Below the pieces are notes generated by a model. The model searched no databases, was not told where the DNA came from, and worked only from the letters and a program-made list of their open reading frames with translations. DNA of 47,762 nucleotides from Beijerinckiaceae bacterium. GTDB taxonomy: Bacteria > Bacteroidota > Bacteroidia > Chitinophagales > Chitinophagaceae. Below, piece by piece: positions 41,153-47,762 of this stretch. The first letter of the stretch is position 1. Every line of letters starts with the position of its first letter. The stretch is from NCBI GenBank assembly GCA_903970475.1, contig CAJCIQ010000112.1, positions 1 to 47,762 of the forward strand, written 5' to 3'. A program made the position numbers and the translations under genes.

Positions 41153-42922
41153 TCAATGAGCGGTGGCAGACTTCTGATGTACCCATAGTTCCTGAAACAC
41201 CTGGCTACGGTGAAGCAAATCGGAAAAGGTACCTTCATCTACTATCCTGCCCTGGTTCAGGATATACACGTAATCGAATCGACTAAGTAAATGCAGTCTG
41301 TGTATAGAAGAAATAACCGCTTTTCCCTGAAATGCCTTAAACAGCTCTTCGTAGATTAAGGCCTCCGTCTTTGGATCCACGCTGGAGGTAGGCTCATCCA
41401 GCAAAATGACCGCACTATCTTTGGCTGCCAGTACCCCTCTGGCCAGTGCCAGCCTTTGTTTCTGGCCACCAGATAAGTTTACGCCCTTTTCCCGGATATC
41501 TGACAATAGCCCCTCTGGGAGCTGGTGTACCACTGTATCAAAGTGGGCAACTTTACAAACCTCCAGGATTTCTTCATCGCTGAACGGAAGACCCAGTGTA
41601 ATATTATAGGCAATGGTGTTTTCAAAGATTTCTGGCTCCTGGGGGAACAGCGTTATGGATTCATTCAATATATCCAATGAGGCATCCTGACCATCTATGG
41701 TAAATGTCCCGCCCGGCTCCGGAAGATAAAGCCCTCTGAGAAGGGCCAGCAGAGTACTTTTCCCAGAGCCACTTTCACCAATCAGCGCTATTTTTTCTCC
41801 CCTGTTGATGCGGATGGATAGTTGGTGCAGGCTTTGGGGTGCATATCCTTCTGAATAATTATTCCTATGGGAAAAAGTCAGCTTATCCAACTTTAATTCC
41901 TTCCATTTTGGCGTCAAAGATCCGGGACTATCCGCTCTGTGTTGCTCCTTATAAGCTTTATCGATTAAATTGCTGGTATCTACATTGGTATTGTATTGAA
42001 TCAGGTCTGTATAGAGCCAGGCCACATTCTGGAATACGCTGGTAAACTGATTGACATAGCCAATCAACATGACCAATCCCCCAATGAGGAATATAGAGCC
42101 TGGTGTCCAATGCTGATAGATATAACCCACTACCACTACAGCATACATCAGCGTGATCATCATGTCGGTTACAAACCATTTCCATTCATTGATGACAGCA
42201 CTCCTTCGGAAAGGTTTGTAGATCAAAGCCACTTTGGACAGAAGGCCCGTCTCCATACTTTTTTCCAACCTCAAAGTAATGACCGTCATGATGTTGGACA
42301 GCGTATCAAATAAGGTGGAAGAAACCGTATGTTCCCTTTCGTTGACTTCTTCCAAAGCCTTTACAAAGGGCTTGTCAAAGCGCATGATCATGGATACCGT
42401 AAAAACGCCAAGTGCCACGGCAATGCCGCCATATAAGGGCGAGAAAAAAACAATCGCAGCCATAGAAAACAGGCATTTGCAGATCGCTTGCATGAACAAA
42501 AACCCCCTGTCGAAGAACTCCCGCAAGGAGTCATAACCTTTCTTAACCCTATTGATCGTGGCCCCGCTATGGTGTTCCTGCTGCCATTTGGCGGGTAGGT
42601 GCATCACCTGGTGGTACCTTTCCTGGAGGAAATTCCGGCTCATCCGGAAGGCCAGGCTCCTTTCCATTACCCTGGCCGGCCCATGAAGGCTCCATTCCAG
42701 GAATTTAAGCCCAATCACACCGGCTGCATAAAGGAAGGCATAGTGAAGCACCTTGTCCTTATTTTTCTGGATATGGTCGATCGCTTGTCCATACCACCAG
42801 GGGCCAATAGCTGCTACGATGTTGGCGCCCAGGAACATGATATAGATGCAGAGGAACAGCTTTTTCTCATGTCGGGCGTATTTCCAGGCAGCGCGGAGCA
42901 AGGATATGTATGGATTATTCAT
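41153..42922 (-). CDS. ABC transporter, fused membrane and ATP-binding domains (exporter type)
   Basis: The 589-residue half-transporter has about six helices (residues about 20-300), then an ATPase domain with Walker A GESGSGKST, Q-loop LFPQEPEIFENTI, signature LSGGQKQR, Walker B VILLDEPTSSVD and the switch histidine in SSIHRLHLL. All ATPase motifs are present. It should work as a homodimer pumping a lipid, peptide or drug outward; the substrate is not evident. The lysine- and arginine-rich first 20 residues are consistent with a cytoplasmic start. It diverges from the glyoxalase remnant and a TATCTTTG -7 element (42941-42948) is upstream. It has no obvious functional partner nearby. Confidence 0.88.
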   Translation of the reverse strand: MNNPYISLLRAAWKYARHEKKLFLCIYIMFLGANIVAAIGPWWYGQAIDHIQKNKDKVLHYAFLYAAGVIGLKFLEWSLHGPARVMERSLAFRMSRNFLQERYHQVMHLPAKWQQEHHSGATINRVKKGYDSLREFFDRGFLFMQAICKCLFSMAAIVFFSPLYGGIAVALGVFTVSMIMRFDKPFVKALEEVNEREHTVSSTLFDTLSNIMTVITLRLEKSMETGLLSKVALIYKPFRRSAVINEWKWFVTDMMITLMYAVVVVGYIYQHWTPGSIFLIGGLVMLIGYVNQFTSVFQNVAWLYTDLIQYNTNVDTSNLIDKAYKEQHRADSPGSLTPKWKELKLDKLTFSHRNNYSEGYAPQSLHQLSIRINRGEKIALIGESGSGKSTLLALLRGLYLPEPGGTFTIDGQDASLDILNESITLFPQEPEIFENTIAYNITLGLPFSDEEILEVCKVAHFDTVVHQLPEGLLSDIREKGVNLSGGQKQRLALARGVLAAKDSAVILLDEPTSSVDPKTEALIYEELFKAFQGKAVISSIHRLHLLSRFDYVYILNQGRIVDEGTFSDLLHRSQVFQELWVHQKSATAH

Positions 42923-42957
42923 CTGATTCTCCCTAATTTACAAAGATAAGCGCCTAT

Positions 42958-43328
42958 ATGTACAAAGCTTTTAACCTAAGTCCCATGATCCCCTCCTACG
43001 ACGTAAGGGCGACCATGGCTTTTTTCCAGAAAGCATTGGGGTTTTACGTCGTAAGGGACGATCAGACCTATGTCATCCTGGCCAAAGATACGGTCATGGT
43101 CCATATCCTCAGAGCCGGAAAGGATATTGGGGAAATGGAGTTCTATCTCTCCGTGGACGATGTGGATACCCTTTGGGCCTCCTCCGGAGACTTATGCCGG
43201 AGGCGAGGCCTCCCTTTGACAGGGCGTATGGGATGAGGGAGATACATGTGATTGTGCCCCATACCAGGACCTTGATGTTTATCGGGATGTGGATAGGTGA
43301 TACAGAGACATCAGCAGGGCTACAATAG
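42958..43328 (+). pseudogene. VOC (glyoxalase/bleomycin-resistance) family gene with a frameshift
   Basis: The first frame reads IPSYDVRATMAFFQKALGFY, MVHILRAG and GEMEFYLSVDDVDTLW, the N-terminal half of a VOC metalloprotein, then runs into an unrelated tail and stops at 43236. From about 43191 the next frame reads MPEARPPFDRAYGMREIHVI and TLMFIG, the expected C-terminal strand with the usual FDRxYGMRE motif, up to a stop at 43326-43328. A one-base shift near 43187-43191 (within GGAGACTTATG) joins the two. It could be a real pseudogene or a sequencing error; re-reading that site would decide. The start ATG is at 42958. Confidence 0.6.
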
Positions 43329-43368
43329 CAATGGTCAGAATGAGGATCAGCGGAAGCTTTTTTAACAT
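43279..43368 (-). CDS. Small membrane protein of 29 residues
   Basis: An ATG at 43368, 4 bp after the stop of the 114-residue membrane protein gene, opens 29 codons: a basic start (MLKKL), one hydrophobic helix (PLILILTIAIVALLMSLY) and a polar tail, with stop TAA at 43279. The composition is that of a real small single-span membrane protein, and the spacing suggests coupling to the gene above. It overlaps the end of the glyoxalase remnant on the opposite strand, and it is short, so support is limited. Confidence 0.4.
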   Translation of the reverse strand: MLKKLPLILILTIAIVALLMSLYHLSTSR

Positions 43369-43372
43369 AGGC

Positions 43373-43717
43373 TCATTTATTAGACATAATCAGGTATAAG
43401 TAGTAGCAGGTGCTGTATTCTACTATCAGAAAGACACTGCTGATAATGATCCAATTTATTTTGCGGGGCAGCCTGAAAATCCATTTATTGACTAAATAGA
43501 ACAAGAAGGAGGCTACCATAAACCCTATAGTGCTCTTGATATCTTTAGAGACCCAACCCTTGACTTCGGCACAGTGTGGACAGGGACCGTTCGGGTCATA
43601 AGCTTCCCGGAGGGCATAACCTAACCACTGGAATAAAAGGATTATCCCCGTTACTGCCGTGTAGAGCAAAATAATAAGGATGCGTTTCTTTAGGGAGGTT
43701 TTAGCGGTAGGCTGCAT
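43373..43717 (-). CDS. Small integral membrane protein of unknown function
   Basis: A 114-residue protein with three predicted helices: ILIILLYTAVTGIILLFQWL, STIGFMVASFLFYLVNKWIF and WIIISSVFLIVEYSTCYYLYL. Between the first two lies a loop with a CPHC pair (GPCPHCAEVKGW) that could bind a metal or form a disulfide. I do not recognise the family. It follows the small DUF6881-like gene by 9 bp on the same strand and precedes the 29-residue membrane ORF. Confidence 0.55.
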   Translation of the reverse strand: MQPTAKTSLKKRILIILLYTAVTGIILLFQWLGYALREAYDPNGPCPHCAEVKGWVSKDIKSTIGFMVASFLFYLVNKWIFRLPRKINWIIISSVFLIVEYSTCYYLYLIMSNK

Positions 43718-43726
43718 TCACGGGGA

Positions 43727-44014
43727 CTACTTTAAGAAAGTTGTATAATGATTCCACAACTCCTCAAACTTCTCTCTGGATATAGGTTTGGCAATAAATT
43801 CCTTGTCTTTGTTGATGTCCTCGATGTTCGGGACCGCTTCGGCGCTTAGGATCGTTCCACCGAACTCCATTCCGGCACCCGCTATGCCAAAACTTTCGTC
43901 CTTATAAATGTCAATCTTTCTTTTTTCCAATCGCTGGGTATCCAACTCGCTGTATAACCATACCGGTTCGTCCTCAGATTGATGGATCCAGTAAACCTCC
44001 ATGTATTCACTCAT
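43727..44014 (-). CDS. Small protein resembling DUF6881
   Basis: The 95-residue product (start MSEYMEVYWIHQSEDEP) is a compact, charged protein with the repeated pattern VWLYSELDTQRLEKRKIDIY and PISREKFEELWNHYTTFL. It resembles the small DUF6881 family, whose function is not established. There is no signal peptide. The ATG at 44014 was chosen because the homology starts there; upstream in the same frame lie an ATG at 44020 and a GTG at 44050. It forms a small operon with the membrane protein genes downstream. Confidence 0.55.
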   Translation of the reverse strand: MSEYMEVYWIHQSEDEPVWLYSELDTQRLEKRKIDIYKDESFGIAGAGMEFGGTILSAEAVPNIEDINKDKEFIAKPISREKFEELWNHYTTFLK

Positions 44015-44183
44015 AAACATTAGCTGGGGTATATTTAATAAAATTGCCACTTAAGTTTTACCAGGGCCGTAATATATTGCTTTTTATCTGGAGTAGAATA
44101 AGTGTAAACGCCGATTTATCAGGGTTTAAGGCGGCAAGATTTTCAAATTTGATTATCAATGGGATATATTATACCTCAAGATT

Positions 44184-44606
44184 TCATATATAATATCCCT
44201 CATGGAGTTCAGCGCCCATCTGCTTGTATACCTCAATGGCATTGGTGTTCCATTCAGAAACCTGCCATTGAACGCACTTGCAGTCTTCCTTTTGGGCCGT
44301 TTCCCGTAGTTTTTCCATTAAACGTTTTCCAATTTTTTGCCCCCTGTATTCAGGCTTCACAAACAAATCGTCCAGGTATATGGATTTTCCTACCCAACTG
44401 TAATACACATAGGAATAAGTGGCCATTCCGACCAGGGTGTCATAATCCTTTGCAAGCCAGGCTTCAAAATACCTCGCTTCTTGTTGCATTTGTGCTACAG
44501 TGGATTTGACCTTCCCGGGTGTTCCCTGAAATTCAGCAAGTCCTTTGATAAGTTCCAGCATGGCAGGAAAATCGGCAGGAGTGGCGGCGTGGAGGGTTAT
44601 GGGCAT
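44184..44606 (-). CDS. GNAT family N-acetyltransferase
   Basis: The 140-residue product has the GNAT fold: ATPADFPAMLELI at the N-terminus, IYLDDLFVKPEYRGQKIGKRLM (motif A, acetyl-CoA pyrophosphate binding as R-G-Q-K-I-G) and WQVSEWNTNAIEVYKQMGAE (motif B). This is the arrangement of diamine- or amino-acid-type acetyltransferases, which acetylate an amine using acetyl-CoA. The protein ends about 15-20 residues earlier than typical diamine acetyltransferases, just after the family's last helix, and an imperfect inverted repeat (about 44160-44198) overlaps the stop, so the last strand may have been lost. Confidence 0.8.
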   Translation of the reverse strand: MPITLHAATPADFPAMLELIKGLAEFQGTPGKVKSTVAQMQQEARYFEAWLAKDYDTLVGMATYSYVYYSWVGKSIYLDDLFVKPEYRGQKIGKRLMEKLRETAQKEDCKCVQWQVSEWNTNAIEVYKQMGAELHEGYYI

Positions 44607-44670
44607 AGACGTGTCTTTGTCTTTTTTAAGGGGCTCCCAATGTAGGATTTAGTTTTGGGTTGACCTAGGG

Positions 44671-45315
44671 CTACTGGAGCTCCTTTTCCTCGAACTGGTA
44701 GAAATGGATTTTCCTGAACAAGGCGATATTCAATAAGCAAATCCATGTCAGGTAAGAAAGGAAGGTGAATTTCTGGAGTAATGGCAGTGCAACTTGTAGA
44801 CTGGGGATATAGTAAAAGGTATTGTTCACCACAATCAGGACGGTGTTCGCGATGCCCATCCAGAATAAGGACGTCCATTCCAATTTCCGCGCCCCTAAGG
44901 TTGTGCCCATGGTCGCGATTAACCCAAACAGACTGGCCGCATTTACCAGTAGATTATGAGGTCCCCTGACCAATAAAATGGTGATCAGCATAGACAGGAT
45001 ACCAGAAATCTGGATGACCCAACGTAAGGGGCCTATTTCCCGCACTTCATCTGAGAAACCTAACCAGAACAGACCCAAAGAAAACGTCAGGAAAATCAGG
45101 GCCGCAATAGCTATGGGCCTGGCAGCATTGGGCTGTCCATTGATAGCGGTTTCGCTGAGTAAATTTGACCAGTAATTGTGGAGCCAGCTATATCCTACCG
45201 CGTGTGGATGGAAGGTCGACCCCCCCGGATAATAGAAAGTGGCTAATACGTGAAGAATAACGAATCCGGCCACGCCAACAATCGGTGTAAGGTGCCATAG
45301 GAATCTAGGTTGCAT
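44671..45315 (-). CDS. Integral membrane protein (DUF998-like)
   Basis: The 214-residue product has six predicted helices with a periplasmic loop bearing HPHAVGYSWLHNYWSNLLSETA. Other segments are IAIAALIFLTFSLGLFWLGF, ILSMLITILLVRGPHNLL, GIANTVLIVVNNTFYYIP and FLSYLTWICLLNIALFRKI. The organisation resembles DUF998-type membrane proteins; the function is not established. It is separated from the acetyltransferase by 64 bp and may share its transcript. Upstream a TTTG-N21-TAACTTTC element matches the promoter pattern. Confidence 0.6.
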   Translation of the reverse strand: MQPRFLWHLTPIVGVAGFVILHVLATFYYPGGSTFHPHAVGYSWLHNYWSNLLSETAINGQPNAARPIAIAALIFLTFSLGLFWLGFSDEVREIGPLRWVIQISGILSMLITILLVRGPHNLLVNAASLFGLIATMGTTLGARKLEWTSLFWMGIANTVLIVVNNTFYYIPSLQVALPLLQKFTFLSYLTWICLLNIALFRKIHFYQFEEKELQ

Positions 45316-45322
45316 GTCAGTT

Positions 45323-45355
45323 GAAAGTTACGATAATTAACTCATTTATAACAAA
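45323..45355 (-). promoter_or_regulatory. Possible promoter of the DUF998-like gene
   Basis: Read leftward, TTTG (45355-45352), 21 bp, then TAACTTTC (45330-45323), one mismatch from TAnnTTTG. The -7 element would overlap the ribosome-binding region, 8 bp ahead of the ATG at 45315, so the leader would be only a few nucleotides. Confidence 0.3.
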
Positions 45356-45461
45356 TTTCGGGCCGGGAATGGCCAGGAATTTTACGTATTGGTACGGATA
45401 AGTGCAAATCCGTGTTTGAATTTTATATTATTCTGAAATATTATCTGTGGTGACCCTCCAT

Positions 45462-46346
45462 TTACCTCCCGGTCACCGTATAGTACCATACATAGGTCGT
45501 ACTTGGGCTGAGGGCGTTCGTATTGGCTACTATCGAAAATCCATTTTTGTTGCCACTTAAAAATGTAGCCTGATCTGTTGTCTCCATATTAGCCGTCAGC
45601 TGATTGGCCGCGCTGGTTACGGAATATGAATTGTTGGGGTATGCCGTGGAATACGTAAGGGTAACCAAAGTGGCAGATGCGATAAGACCTGTTCCCGTAG
45701 TTAAAGTGATCATCCCTCCCTGATTGGTGCCATCAATGGTTACGGTTGCACCTGAACCTATTGCGGCTGATGGGCTCCCCGTTCCTACCCCATTATAGCT
45801 CCCTCCTGAGCCTGATCCGCCACTTAGGGCAGATTGGGCAATTTTCCTAACCGAGCTGTCTGCGGCTTCCCATACCAGGAGGGAGTCGCCAGTACTGGGG
45901 GTGGGTGACGAACCTAGTTTTAGCAGGTTGGCATAGGTCGATTTATTGAATGTATTTATGTAGAGATTGGTGGACCCATCCTGGTTTTCAAAATTGATAT
46001 TACCCCCATAAGTTTGATTTATACCGTAACCTGAACCATTATTAAAGGCAACTATATAGCAAATGGGCGAACCCAAAATTCCAACATACCCTAGATTTTC
46101 AATGTCAGCGAAGGTGACAAACCCCCGCTCAGTTAAGGTCAGGGATTCCCGACCGTCGAGATTCATAGTGAAGTTCCGTTTTATCATATTATCGGCAATC
46201 AGATAATTGATTTGATTTTCAATTAGATGATATCGCTCCATATTGTCCTTAAATTCTTCCCTCAAATCCTGCCAATAAACTGCCTTATTTCTTTTAAACC
46301 GTCTTAATATATCATCGCACATAATAGCACGTTCCATCCTGTCCAT
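45462..46346 (-). CDS. Chimeric ORF: winged-helix-like N-terminus joined to a surface-protein C-terminus
   Basis: The 294-residue frame changes character near residue 88-95. Residues 1-88 are a soluble, charged helical domain (MERAIMCDDILRRFKRNK, MERYHLIENQINYLIADNMI, SLTLTERGFVTFADIENLGY) like a winged-helix protein of the Bacteroidota. Residues about 95-294 are Gly/Ser/Thr/Asn-rich, typical of the end of a secreted or fibre-like protein (NFENQDGSTNLYINTF, GTGSPSAAIGSGATVTIDG, NNSYSVTSAANQL, ending YYTVTGR). There is no signal peptide to export the second part. It is best explained as two genes fused by a deletion, with the junction near 46060-46085. The terminator at 46373-46402 and an IS1595 fragment are just upstream. 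An intact multi-domain protein is possible but less likely. Confidence 0.6.
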   Translation of the reverse strand: MDRMERAIMCDDILRRFKRNKAVYWQDLREEFKDNMERYHLIENQINYLIADNMIKRNFTMNLDGRESLTLTERGFVTFADIENLGYVGILGSPICYIVAFNNGSGYGINQTYGGNINFENQDGSTNLYINTFNKSTYANLLKLGSSPTPSTGDSLLVWEAADSSVRKIAQSALSGGSGSGGSYNGVGTGSPSAAIGSGATVTIDGTNQGGMITLTTGTGLIASATLVTLTYSTAYPNNSYSVTSAANQLTANMETTDQATFLSGNKNGFSIVANTNALSPSTTYVWYYTVTGR

Positions 46347-46372
46347 GTATTGTTATTTGCAAAAAAGGTAAT

Positions 46373-46402
46373 AAAAATCCCTTCTTTTCGGAAGGGATTT
46401 TT
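46373..46402 (-). terminator. Strong rho-independent terminator
   Basis: A perfect 12-bp stem (46373-46384 with 46391-46402) with a TTTTCG loop; the arms end in A5/T5, so it can act in both directions. Leftward it ends the IS1595 fragment transcript, 5 bp after its stop, followed by T-rich sequence. It would also separate that fragment from the chimeric ORF. Confidence 0.8.
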
Positions 46403-46407
46403 GTTTT

Positions 46408-46686
46408 TCAGTCCTTTATCAGGTCGTTGTTTTTTAATCTGGCCGTATTAGCGTTTTTGATCGTATTAGTAAACCGTTCGTTGCTGGCTTGCTCCCTGGT
46501 GTTGTAGCGGTAGCCGAACTCCGTGGAATACTTATGTAGATGCTTTGGGGAAACTTGATGGTATATTCCAATGATCCCGCGCTTGAACGGGCTCCAAAAG
46601 TTTTCGACGCCGTTACTGGAAAAGGCCCCACTTGCATACTGCCTGCCCGGCGCTGTGATCGACGGCAATATGGAACTAGTTCTCAT
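46408..46686 (-). pseudogene. IS1595-family transposase, C-terminal fragment
   Basis: The 92-residue frame contains GRQYASGAFSSNGVENFWSP, FKRGIIGIYHQVSPKHLHKY and FGYRYNTREQASNERF, the C-terminal part of an IS1595 (ISXO2-like DDE) transposase with the last catalytic acidic residue in the VENFW helix. The N-terminal zinc-binding region and the first two acidic residues are missing, and the first about 14 residues do not fit the family. No terminal inverted repeats or target duplications were recognised. It is a non-functional relic. Confidence 0.8.
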
Positions 46687-46734
46687 TTGATTTTCAGGTG
46701 ATATGGTATACGCACAAGTTATTCACATGGGGTC

Positions 46735-47073
46735 CTATTTTTTATTTGATGGGGGCGAATTATAAACTGTGCTATCTACCGCACCCGCTTTATAAATCAC
46801 GTACCGTAGGCTTCCGCTTTCTTTTACAATAGAATCCCCTATCACCAGCATATTATTAAATGCCGTATCAGCCGGTTTCCATTTTCTTCCATCTTTGAAG
46901 ACGTAGGAGGGATTGGGGTTCCCGGGCATCCTGTCCTTATAGACGATTACATAATGAAGCTCTATGTTTTGTTCATTAATATATTTAGATAATCCATGTT
47001 GGTACCCTCTAAAATACCAGATAAGAACGATGAGAAGTAGGAATACTATGGAAAAACTGGATAATTTTTTCAT
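46735..47073 (-). CDS. Small membrane-anchored protein of unknown function
   Basis: The 112-residue product starts with a single hydrophobic helix (FSIVFLLLIVLIWYF) and a soluble domain with VIVYKDRMPGNPNPSYVF and MLVIGDSIVKESGSLRYVIY. I do not recognise the family. The ATG at 47073 gives the membrane anchor at the very start; the frame extends 19 codons upstream into the previous gene's end region. It follows the lipoprotein gene by 22 bp on the same strand, suggesting one transcript. Confidence 0.55.
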   Translation of the reverse strand: MKKLSSFSIVFLLLIVLIWYFRGYQHGLSKYINEQNIELHYVIVYKDRMPGNPNPSYVFKDGRKWKPADTAFNNMLVIGDSIVKESGSLRYVIYKAGAVDSTVYNSPPSNKK

Positions 47074-47095
47074 GCTGGTTGCCGTTTTTGCGAAA

Positions 47096-47665
47096 TCATT
47101 TGGAATCCCGGAGTGTTGACCAATTTTCAATCTTATCGGTGAGAAGCATCGATAGCGTGACCTTTCGCGTAGTGGTATCGGTTTTGTTTTTCACCTCGTC
47201 TATGGTTTTGCCCCCCTTAAGAAAGCCATTGGTCTCCACCAAAGAGGTATCCACTACATAGGTATCTATATCACGGATGAGAAAGATCGAGTCCTGAATG
47301 GTCTCATAGTCTGTATACTTGTAGCGGCCGTAGCTTTCATCGGAATCTGGTTGGTCTTCAATACAAAGTCCTTTTTGTATGTCAAATTGGGTATTGAGCA
47401 GGATAAGGTAGGCATAGCCAGCGGTGCCGGTGGAAATGGAAACGATACCATAGTAATGGTCTTCATCCAGGGGTGCAATTTTGAGTATGTCCCGGTCTTC
47501 AGTAGCACCCACCAAGATATGATCGGCAAATTGCTTCAATATTTTAGCACTGTCAGCCTGGGTTGGGGTTGCTTTATGGGAAATCCCGGAGGATTGTTTG
47601 ATATGGCAGGCGGCCATAAACAGGAGACTAAAGACGGCATGGGAAATGGCGGTTATCGGTTTCAC
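47096..47665 (-). CDS. Predicted lipoprotein of unknown function
   Basis: The 189-residue product carries a lipoprotein signal (AVFSLLFMAAC, with Cys20). The mature part is soluble and rich in acidic residues (APLDEDHYYGIVSISTGTAGYAY, CIEDQPDSDESYGRYKY, SIFLIRDIDTYVVD). I do not recognise the family. It is the first of two genes in the right-end leftward pair. The final 97 bp of the window to its right show no clear gene or consensus promoter. Confidence 0.55.
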   Translation of the reverse strand: MKPITAISHAVFSLLFMAACHIKQSSGISHKATPTQADSAKILKQFADHILVGATEDRDILKIAPLDEDHYYGIVSISTGTAGYAYLILLNTQFDIQKGLCIEDQPDSDESYGRYKYTDYETIQDSIFLIRDIDTYVVDTSLVETNGFLKGGKTIDEVKNKTDTTTRKVTLSMLLTDKIENWSTLRDSK

Positions 47666-47762
47666 GGGAATGGGGCTGGAGGTAAGATAGCATATTCCGC
47701 GGATTTACTTACTTTTGGCCCCACTTAATGCAGAATTTCATGAAGCGTGTCTCACTATTCCT

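Noticed and set aside
45462..46346. Tail fibre of a prophage
   Set aside because: The C-terminal part is fibre-like, but no other phage structural, lysis or integrase gene is nearby.
46408..46686. Complete insertion sequence
   Set aside because: Only the last part of the transposase is present and no terminal inverted repeats or target duplication were found.

Overview
This window looks like a chromosomal segment of a soil- or plant-associated member of the Bacteroidota, most likely family Chitinophagaceae. The grounds are a SusC-type TonB-dependent receptor with an STN domain, tandem DUF4249 lipoproteins, a hybrid two-component system, a T9SS type A sorting domain, paired DUF3857 proteins, FucP, and promoters of the TTTG-N19-TAnnTTTG type. 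The species cannot be fixed from the sequence.

Layout. 1-5 kb: the 5' part of a GH31 alpha-xylosidase-like gene behind a 1381-residue hybrid sensor kinase/AraC regulator, as at the edge of a glycan utilisation locus. 5.0-5.4 kb: a gene-free stretch with three 36-bp repeats and two nested inverted repeats. 5.4-13.4 kb: mixed metabolic genes (an SDR lacking the usual catalytic lysine, phosphosulfolactate synthase, AI-2E-type permease, a Tat-exported xylose-isomerase-like protein, an S53 peptidase, a glutamine-amidotransferase-like protein with a degenerate triad, an unknown 450-residue protein). 13.5-19.7 kb: an envelope operon of a Wzi/RemB-like barrel, two DUF3857 proteins and a broken peptidase E. 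19.8-21.7 kb: a T9SS cargo protein.

21.8-31.6 kb is the most coherent unit: a nine-gene leftward operon (fucP, mutarotase, lactonase, SDR sugar dehydrogenase, LgoD-like dehydrogenase, uxaB, uxaA, esterase, Gfo/Idh/MocA oxidoreductase) facing an araC-type regulator. Read together, the first seven genes give uptake and conversion of L-galactose (or its 6-deoxy form, L-fucose) through the aldonate, D-tagaturonate and D-altronate to 2-keto-3-deoxygluconate. 32.5-41.0 kb: a five-gene outer-membrane operon (unknown exported protein, TonB-dependent receptor, two duplicated DUF4249 lipoproteins, a macroglobulin-like protein) behind a consensus promoter. 41-47.7 kb: an ABC exporter followed by small accessory genes, an IS1595 fragment and several damaged genes.

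A recurring theme is genes that keep both ends but have lost the middle: an aldo/keto reductase (about 6.2 kb), a higBA toxin-antitoxin pair (11.1 kb), a peptidase E (13.6 kb) and a chimeric ORF (46 kb), plus a frameshifted glyoxalase-family gene (43 kb). No tRNA, rRNA, CRISPR array or prophage was seen.
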